This document shows, one piece after another, positions 57,501-64,000 of a stretch of DNA of 64,000 bases. This stretch comes from Porodaedalea pini. Its lineage: Eukaryota > Basidiomycota > Agaricomycetes > Hymenochaetales > Hymenochaetaceae. The notes below the pieces were generated by a model. That model did no database searches. It was not told the origin of the DNA and saw only the letters and a program-made list of their open reading frames with translations. Positions within the stretch are counted from its first letter, which is position 1; each line of letters starts with the position of its first letter. The stretch spans positions 310,001-374,000 of the forward strand of contig NBAY01000028.1 of the NCBI GenBank assembly GCA_002794775.1. The letters run 5' to 3'. A program made the translations under genes and the position numbers.

Positions 57501-60068
57501 AAAACAGCGGGGGCCATTCTTCAAGACCTCCTAGATGCTCACAAGGTTAGTAACTTAACACTAGTGCTACATAATAATGTCTGACTGCATATGAAGCAGC
57601 TGAAGGACGATGCGAAGCTCTGGAGTAATGTCGTGGACCTGTACCGCTTTGTAAAGGCATTTCACGAGCCGATGGCGATGAGTACACCGCACGTCTATGT
57701 TTCAGCATTGCTCTGGACGCCATCCGAGTCCATCATTGCAAAGTCACATTGTCTAAAGTTCAATAGTCAACATTGTGTTCTGGAAGGTCGTAATAAGTAT
57801 TGGCCCAATAACCTACAGATACTACAATTAGATTCGATGGTGAACTCTGTGGCATACTCTCCAGATGGACGTCACATCGTCTCTGGGTCTGACGACGAGA
57901 CCGTCCGGATCTGGGATGCGCAGACGGGTGCTCCAGTTGGCGAACCGCTACACGGCCATGATGACCTGGTCAAGTATGTAGGATACTCTCCAGATGGATG
58001 TCACATCGTCTCTGGGTCTCGCGACAAGACCGTACGGATCTGGGATGCACAGACGGGTGCTCCAGTTGGCGAACCGCTGCACGGCCATGATGGAGGTCAT
58101 GTCTGTGAGATACTCTCCAGACGGACATCACATCGTCTCTGGGTCTGTTGACAAGACCGTCCGGGTCTGGCATGCTCAGACGGGCGCACCAGTTGGCGAG
58201 CCGCTTTATGGCCATGACGATGCAGTCGAGTCTGTGGCATGTTCACCTGACGGACGTCACATCGTCTCTGGGTCTGACGACGAGACCATCCGCATCTGGG
58301 ATGCACATACGGGTGCTCCAGTTGGCGAACCGCTGCAGGGCCATGATGGCCAGGTCATGTCTGTGGGATACTCTCCAGACGGACGTTACATTGTCTCTGG
58401 GTCTTTTGACAGGACGGTACGGATCTGGGATGCTCAGATTGGAGTTTTAGTTTGTGAGCCACTTCAGGGTCATGATGACATGGTCACGTCTGTAGCATAC
58501 TCTCCAGATGGAAATCGAGTCATCTCTGGATCCGAGGACAAGACTATCCGCATCTGGGATGCTCAGACAGGTGCACCAGTTAGCGTGCCGCTTCGTGGTC
58601 ATGATAATTCAGTCTACTCTGTTGCATGCTCTCCAGATGGACACCACATCGTCTCTGGGTCTGACGACATGACCATTCGCATCTGGGATGCTCGGACTGA
58701 TGCTCTGGTTGGTGAGAATCTTCAGGGCCATAGCAGTCGGATCACATCTGTTGCATATTCTCCAGACGGACACCGCATCGTCTCTGGGTCTTACGACAAG
58801 ACCATTCGCATTTGGGATTCTCAGACTGGTGCAATAGTTGGCGAGCCGCTTCAAGGTCACGACGATGCGGTTCTGTCTGTTACATTTTCTCCAGATGGAC
58901 ATCACATCGTCTCTGGGTCTGACGACAAGACCGTGCGGATCTGGGATGGTCAGACGGGTGCTCCAGTTGGCGAACCGCTGCAAGGCCATGACGACTGCGG
59001 TCGAGTCTGTGGCATGCTCTCCTGACGGACGTCACATTATCTCCGGGTCTTTCCGACGAAACCATCCGCATCTGGGATGCTCAGACGGGTGCTCCAGTTG
59101 GCGAACCGCTGCAGGGCCATGATGACTGGGTCAGGTCTGTGGCATACTCTCCAGATGGTCGTCACATTGTCTCTGGGTCTGGTGACAAGACCGTCCGGAT
59201 CTGGGATGCTCGGACTGGTGAACCAGTTGGCGAGCCGCTTCAAGGTCACGACAATGCGGTTCTGTCTGTTGCATTTTCTCCAGACGGACGCCGAATTGTA
59301 TCTGGGTCTTGCGATAACAGCATCCGCATCTGGGATGTTCAGACTGGTACTCCAATTGGCGAGCCCCTTCGAGGCCACGACTTATCGGTCGCGTCGGTTG
59401 TATGCTCTCCAGACGGAGGTCGCATTGTCTCTGGGTCTTACGACTACAGCATCTGTATCTGGGATGCTCATACTGGTATCCCAGTCGGTAGGCCGCTTGT
59501 AGCCCATAAAGGCGCAGTCGCATCTGTGTCATACTCTCCAGATGGGTGTCAGTTCGTCTCTGGGTCTTTTGACAACATTATTCGCATTTGGAATGCGAAT
59601 ACTCCTCGAGGCCGTAATAGAACGGTCTCCCGTATCGCTCACGCTCCAGACAATAGCCACACTGTCTCTGGATCTGACGACAAGTACAAGACCAATCACA
59701 TCTCGAATGCTCAGACTGGTACTCCCACTGGCGACTTATCTCGGCACCAAGGGTATTATAGTGCATACTTTCCTGACCGTAAATGCTTTGTGTCAAGTCC
59801 TATTATCGAAATTCTACTCAAAGCAATACGGAAGCGATCGATTGTCTATTCGGAGATCCCTCTGAGTATCCCGATGGATGGTTGGATCCGGACTTTGAAA
59901 GACGGCCTGTTGTTGTGGATCGCACCCGAATATCGTTTTGGTATATGCGATACGAGTCTGATTTGCATCCCACGCAGTACAGCTGGGCATCGTGTCAGAG
60001 TTGATTGGGAACAGCTGTGTCATGAGAGCGCGTGGCGCGTTGTAAAGGACGATTCTGTCAACGATTAG
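54568..60068 (+). CDS. NACHT-WD40 (NLR-like/STAND) protein with high-identity WD repeats; frame-broken
   Basis: STAND ATPase of the type linked to fungal self/non-self recognition (Podospora HET-E/D architecture). N-terminal exons (from about 54749; the true start is uncertain) encode a segment with IYVKILTKAVLSVQ and a helical region (LLADKAVIALATKVSMLDKL). The NACHT exon, about 55984-57545, has Walker A GVAGCGKSS (near 56158), Walker B IIILDALDECD (near 56465) and LRVFVTSRPF. The exon 57600-60068 carries about 14 WD repeats of 43 residues (SPDG..IVSGS..TIRIWDAQTG). It ends with a tail typical of these proteins (WIRTLKDGLLLWIAPEYR) and a stop at 60066-60068. Frame changes at about 58090 (two bases missing), 58997 and 59050 (one extra base each) interrupt the WD region; they return to the original frame overall. 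It is either a pseudogene or affected by assembly error in repeats. Confidence 0.85.
57850..59600 (+). repeat. Tandem array of about 14 WD40-coding repeats (129-nt period)
   Basis: Units recur every 129 nt with long identical blocks such as cgtctctgggtctgacgac and cagttggcgaaccgctgca. Thirteen are well conserved, the fourteenth diverges, and a degenerate unit follows near 59640. Fourteen units would make two seven-bladed propellers. Confidence 0.9.
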
Positions 60069-61637
60069 TGTCCTGAAGTGGGTTCGCGTTTCTTTCCGTG
60101 TTCGTCTTATGCAACTTTGTATCATGTGCGATGTAAAGTAGTGCAGAGGCTGACCAATGTTTAGTTTGTTGCTGCGAAGATTAGAGTGTTGCAGATGACA
60201 CACTACTTGTATAACTGTTCGAGTCGTGTAGTTGGCTGGCCTTCACTCTTCAGAGATGATAAGTATGTTTGCATGATTTAGGCGCTGTTCGCGAAAGCCG
60301 ACTGGGTTTTGAACAATTCTGCAAGACCATGTGTACAATTATCAACGGGTGAAGAATTATTGCCTTTCGCCAGGAGACAAACTATTTGTCCATGTCGGTG
60401 ACTAAATATGATGATCTACTGACACAACATAGTACATATGCGTCCTTCAGTGCCCCAGTGAGGGAGATTCGTATTCTCACTTGACGTTGAAAATGCGCAA
60501 CACGGTAACTCTTTCCATGTTTAGAGCCTAACTTCATTGATTGCTCGTTTTCTCCCACGCATAGAACATGTGCGAGGACATCAAAGTTCTGGCATTGTCA
60601 TAGTGCCGACTCTTCTAGAAACAAGTTTGCGTTGTGATAAAGTGTTGTCTGTCAATAGCAAGACATCAGGACTTCATGATATGGTGACAAGACAGATCTG
60701 GATAGTGACCCTCTATGTGGGCATGCTGCTAACAGATAATTGAATGAGTCTTATTCAGATAGCTGTTTCTCAGTCACTTAATAGCCTAGCATAGATGGCG
60801 TGTGTGACTGGAACTCTTGCTCTCCATGCATTATACTTGGAAGCGGCACTACAAGATACTAATGAATGATGAAGCGCTTGACTCGAGTGAGCACCTTCAA
60901 CTTCTTTTATTATCAAGATACTCAATATTTATAAAAATGAATGACTTCTGCGGACCCAGATAATATGTGATGAGTTCTCTGATCAGTTACTCCGAGGGTT
61001 TGTTCAAGGGAGATTGTGAGATGAGCGAGCTGTTTCGAAGTAGTATCAACCAAATATGCACAAACAATATAAAGGACCCACTGATCACTCACAGAAGGTC
61101 ATCTACTGCATCGCCGATACGCCGTTGACAGTGCCTGGCGGACCCTACCCGAAACGGAGGATTTAGAAGTACAAATTGTATTTACAAAAGTGATATAAAA
61201 TATGAAATGTGAACGTAAACGCACATAACATCGGAACGCGTAATCCGCAAATACACAAGAACCTCGTATCTTTGGGACCTATACGTAACACGCTCAGTCA
61301 TGAAAAACCTCAGACCGTTTCAGGCAATCCATAGATGAGAAGAGTGAAAGCAGAAAAGTGATGCATAGATTATAGTACGTCTGAAACCCAATCATAATCA
61401 ATTGCGTTGGGCATTATTGTGGAAATATGAAACAAAGACAACGAGCGCGCGACGCAGGGAGAGCGAGAGCGGATAAAATATGCAAAGGCATGCAAATGAA
61501 GGGGAGTCTGGCATAGCCTGCGAATGGCGACGACAAGGCGTATCTGAAATGCGGGTGTGGATGAAGGAAGAATGCAGAAGGAGAGGGAGAATAGATAAGG
61601 GAGGGATAGGATAGTCGCCGTCGAATACCAGGGCACA
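60069..61637. other. Intergenic, nothing recognised
   Basis: AT-rich DNA between the NLR gene and the H+-ATPase pseudogene. No coding content was identified. Confidence 0.4.
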
Positions 61638-62745
61638 TTATGCAAAATATATCGTCAACTTTGGTAGGGACAGGGGCCATATTCTATCTTCACCCCCCTC
61701 CCACAACGCACCAGCAGTGCGCGACGGGTGATGCGCAAACGTCTGGCCAGTCCATGCAGCTTGGATTGAGCCCAAGCGGAGAAGCTCGTCGAGCATGAAA
61801 TGCGATATGCGTCTTGCCACAAAGACAACGCGGCAGATGAGGCTGACACGGTTCGAATACAGGTTCTCATAGATCGATGCCGCGCGGCATTAGATGCGCG
61901 TGAGCGGCACACCGTTAGTCTCGCTCGACTCCTTGCGGGTCGCGGCCTCGCCGTACGCATGCAGGAATTTGCCTCCATCGCGAGCATTTTAGAGTTGAGC
62001 GGGATGAACCAGGTGATATTCCACACTCAGACGATACCGATTTTGTTTAGCCGCCGAAGATGATATGGATGTTCACGAAACCCTAGTTGGCCGACGCGGT
62101 GATGATGGCCTATGCGAGCACGAAAGCAAACATCAGTGTGTCCAACGGTTGCTCTATGATGATGGCGATCTAGATATACACCATCATATGCAGCCGGTAG
62201 CAAACGATGTCTTGCTCTGGAACTTATCCAGGAAGAACAGTCTCGATGATGATGGTGAAGGGGTGATATTCTATTAATGATGAAGCAATTGTTGCTAGCC
62301 AAGTCAGGAAAGTAAGAAGACAAACGTACGTAGACAAGGTGAGCTAGGGACTACGCAACAGCGTAGCTAAGAATCTCAGCAAGATCACACCTATATGGCG
62401 TGTTCGACAAGAAAATGCGGTCGAATGAGAGTATCGCGACCGCGAAGTCGTTAAGCAAGGCGATGATGACGACTATGTCGTACGCGGAAGCAACGACACG
62501 GATCGTCACAGGCGTATCTCGTAGTTAAGCATGCGCTAGATAATTCGGCGCAGACTCGGTGAGTACATTATCAGCCGCAGCACGTGCAGCGTCCTTCACA
62601 ACCTCTAAAGCGACGGCGATGTCGGTGCGCGAGCGTGAGTGCCGCATCATTCACACCGTCAACGCACAGCCCCGGTAACGCTTCACGCTCTCGAACCAGT
62701 GCTTGAAGAATAATTCAGAGAATCCGTAAAGTCAGGCGCAGACAA
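61638..62745 (-). pseudogene. Degenerate plasma-membrane H+-ATPase, C-terminal half
   Basis: Reading the minus strand from 62745 down, pieces in different frames follow the order of Pma1. They are DGFSELFFKHWFESVKR and VDGVNDAAL (hinge GDGVND region, the D before GVND kept but the TGD changed), AADNVLTESAPNYLAHA, VVIIALLNDFAVAILSFDRI, DLAEILSYAVA, ANxGFVNIHIIFGG, VWNITWFIPL, SIYENLYSNRVSLI and LGSIQAAWTGQTFAHHPSR (regulatory tail). Stops and frame changes interrupt it (for example a TAA just before the SIYENLYSN piece). The N-terminal half, with the DKTG site, is not seen. It is a paralogue of the gene at the left edge of the window. Confidence 0.85.
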
Positions 62746-63084
62746 CAGAAGAACGAGACGAACCAGTAGGCGTAAAGATTAATTGCTGTAACGGAGAATA
62801 TTCTTCTGGTCTTGGAGTGTGCCTCGGTGATTGACTCTTGAGCCAAAGATACACAGGGAAAGCATCAGAAGCGCTAGAATTGCACCTCCTCTCTTGACCT
62901 GCACACGACTCCCGTCTGACCATCTTCTGCCTCTGAAGTTTTTCTTTGCGCTGGACTTTAAGAGAGAAGTAAGTGCTAGTGGTGCATAGCAAAGAAGACG
63001 GATAAAGGAATGATCTACAGCGCACCTCGGCCCGACGCAAATCAGTCAAAAAGCTTCAATTTTTTATTTTGCCCGTCCTCGATC
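62746..63084. other. Intergenic / 5' flank of the right-edge gene
   Basis: 339 bp between the ATPase pseudogene and the next ATG. Nothing else recognised. Confidence 0.4.
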
Positions 63085-64000
63085 ATGTCGTCCACGACGA
63101 TGGGCACAGACTCCGACGCATTCTTAAACGAGTTCGACTTCAACAGCCTTGGGAATGCAGGCGCACAGGTTGCCGGTGGTGGTCTCGAGAGCGCGAGTGG
63201 TAGCGGTGTCAGTTCTACTTCCGGCTCGAACGCCGGCCCAGGCGGGACTCCGACTCAATTTGGTGACTTCGACTTGGGCGGCACTCTGAACCAGCAAGGC
63301 AGCATGGACCTCGGCGACTTCAACATCTTCGGCGACAAGGCCAACGACGGGCGACGTGGCGACAACGCGATGCCACCGTCAGCCGGCTCGACGCAGGGAA
63401 ATGCGAACAACGTGAACTTTGACGCGCTACAGCAGCTGCTTTCGATGCAGATGCAATACCCTATGTCCGTCGACGGCGCACCAGGCCCAAGCCAGGCTGG
63501 GACATCGAATAACACCAATACAGCGGTGCTGATCGAGCAGCAACTTCGTCTGAACCAGCTCCAGCAACTGCAACAGCTGCAGAACCAGATCTTCCAACAA
63601 CAGGTGAGTGGAGTACTGGATTGGCTTGGGTCAGATATGGTGTTTCGCTACGTTCCACTGAAGGCTAGTGGATCAGTGCTGAGGAGAACGTGTTTGGTTT
63701 TGTGTGCGTTCGGACTATTGTATCTTACTTCGAGTGTATGCGGCGTAGGAGGCTTCTCAGGGCCGAAAAGGTCTGCAGTCCATACCACACCCATCTTAGA
63801 CTTGATACGCTCCCAAAGTCCTTTGTCTCGTAGCAATGTCGAAATTTCACGTCTGACCCAAGATCTCACTCCTTTTGATGCGTTCTGACGACATTTACTC
63901 TACAGATTGAGCTCATTAGCGGACAGAGCAGCTTATCGAACAGTCTTGAACCAACACCACTGCCCACGCCCGCTTTCCGGGATACAAACCAATTTCAAGG
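63085..64000 (+). CDS. Gln/Ser/Gly-rich protein, N-terminal part (unidentified)
   Basis: Exon 1 is 63085-63603 (173 codons), with a GTGAGT donor and an acceptor at 63905; exon 2 runs off the right edge in the same frame. The translation has an acidic start (DSDAFLNEFDFNSLG), a Gly/Ser/Asn-rich stretch, an FGDFDLGG/DFNIFGD repeat-like region and a Gln-rich, probably helical segment (LIEQQLRLNQLQQLQQLQNQ). The composition resembles an activation or oligomerisation region of a transcriptional regulator, but no domain is visible. The start was chosen at MSSTTMG because the upstream in-frame codon is within leader-like sequence. The 302-nt intron is open in frame, so read-through to a stop at 63888 would also be possible. 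Confidence 0.7.

Noticed and set aside
57970..59532. Several long minus-strand and alternative-frame open frames across the WD repeats.
   Set aside because: Periodic shadows of the 129-nt repeats; their translations repeat with the same period and have no independent support.
57850..59600. A CRISPR-like repeat array.
   Set aside because: The tandem 129-nt units are coding WD40 repeats in a eukaryotic gene, with no spacers.
62065..62277. Plus-strand open frame with His/Asp-rich repeats.
   Set aside because: Antisense shadow of the degenerate H+-ATPase membrane region.

Overview
The window is nuclear DNA of a basidiomycete fungus, almost certainly a mushroom-forming Agaricomycete. Genes carry many short GT-AG introns (about 45-75 nt), often with very small exons. 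The gene families fit that group: FunK1-type kinases, a NACHT-WD40 protein with near-identical repeats, a GT61-type glycosyltransferase, tandem P450s and a divergent H2A/H2B pair. No bacterial features (operons, ribosome binding sites, CRISPR) are present.

Layout, left to right. 1-1043 (-): N-terminal part of the plasma-membrane H+-ATPase, running off the left edge. About 1.05-6.27 kb: long gene-poor intergenic DNA. 6.27-14.90 kb: nested transposons. An old element with long imperfect terminal inverted repeats holds a solo LTR (6893-7305) and a full-length Ty3/Gypsy chromovirus (8174-14501) from the same LTR family. 16.3-23.8 kb: two decayed FunK1-like kinase copies in opposite orientation flank an 18-exon condensin subunit 1 gene. 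25.0-27.5 kb (-): a secreted GH47 alpha-mannosidase. 28.7-30.2 kb: divergent histones H2B and H2A. 32.2-37.0 kb (+): two tandem auxin-efflux-carrier-like (PIN-like) transporters. 37.4 kb (-): tRNA-Cys(GCA). 38.3-39.8 kb (-): a single-pass, mucin-like surface protein. 40.6-49.5 kb (-): a P450 cluster with one remnant, one multiply broken pseudogene and one nearly intact gene. Between the last two lies a 3.2-kb element with 17-bp terminal inverted repeats. It carries rearranged prolyl-tRNA synthetase fragments and a long fold-back repeat. 49.9-51.9 kb (-): a GT61-type glycosyltransferase. 52.3-53.5 kb (+): a triose-phosphate/nucleotide-sugar transporter. 54.6-60.1 kb (+): a NACHT-WD40 (NLR-like) gene with about 14 WD repeats and three frame breaks. 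61.6-62.7 kb (-): a degenerate H+-ATPase pseudogene. 63.1 kb to the right edge (+): start of a Gln/Ser/Gly-rich protein.

Housekeeping genes (H+-ATPase, condensin, histones, tRNA, transporters) alternate with fast-evolving accessory DNA (transposons, P450s, FunK1 remnants, the NLR). The points most worth a second look are: the chromovirus, where a self-priming arrangement and a -1 frameshift signal can both be read directly; the gene-fragment-carrying element, whose insertion supplied a new C-terminus and stop codon to a P450; and the NLR WD repeats.
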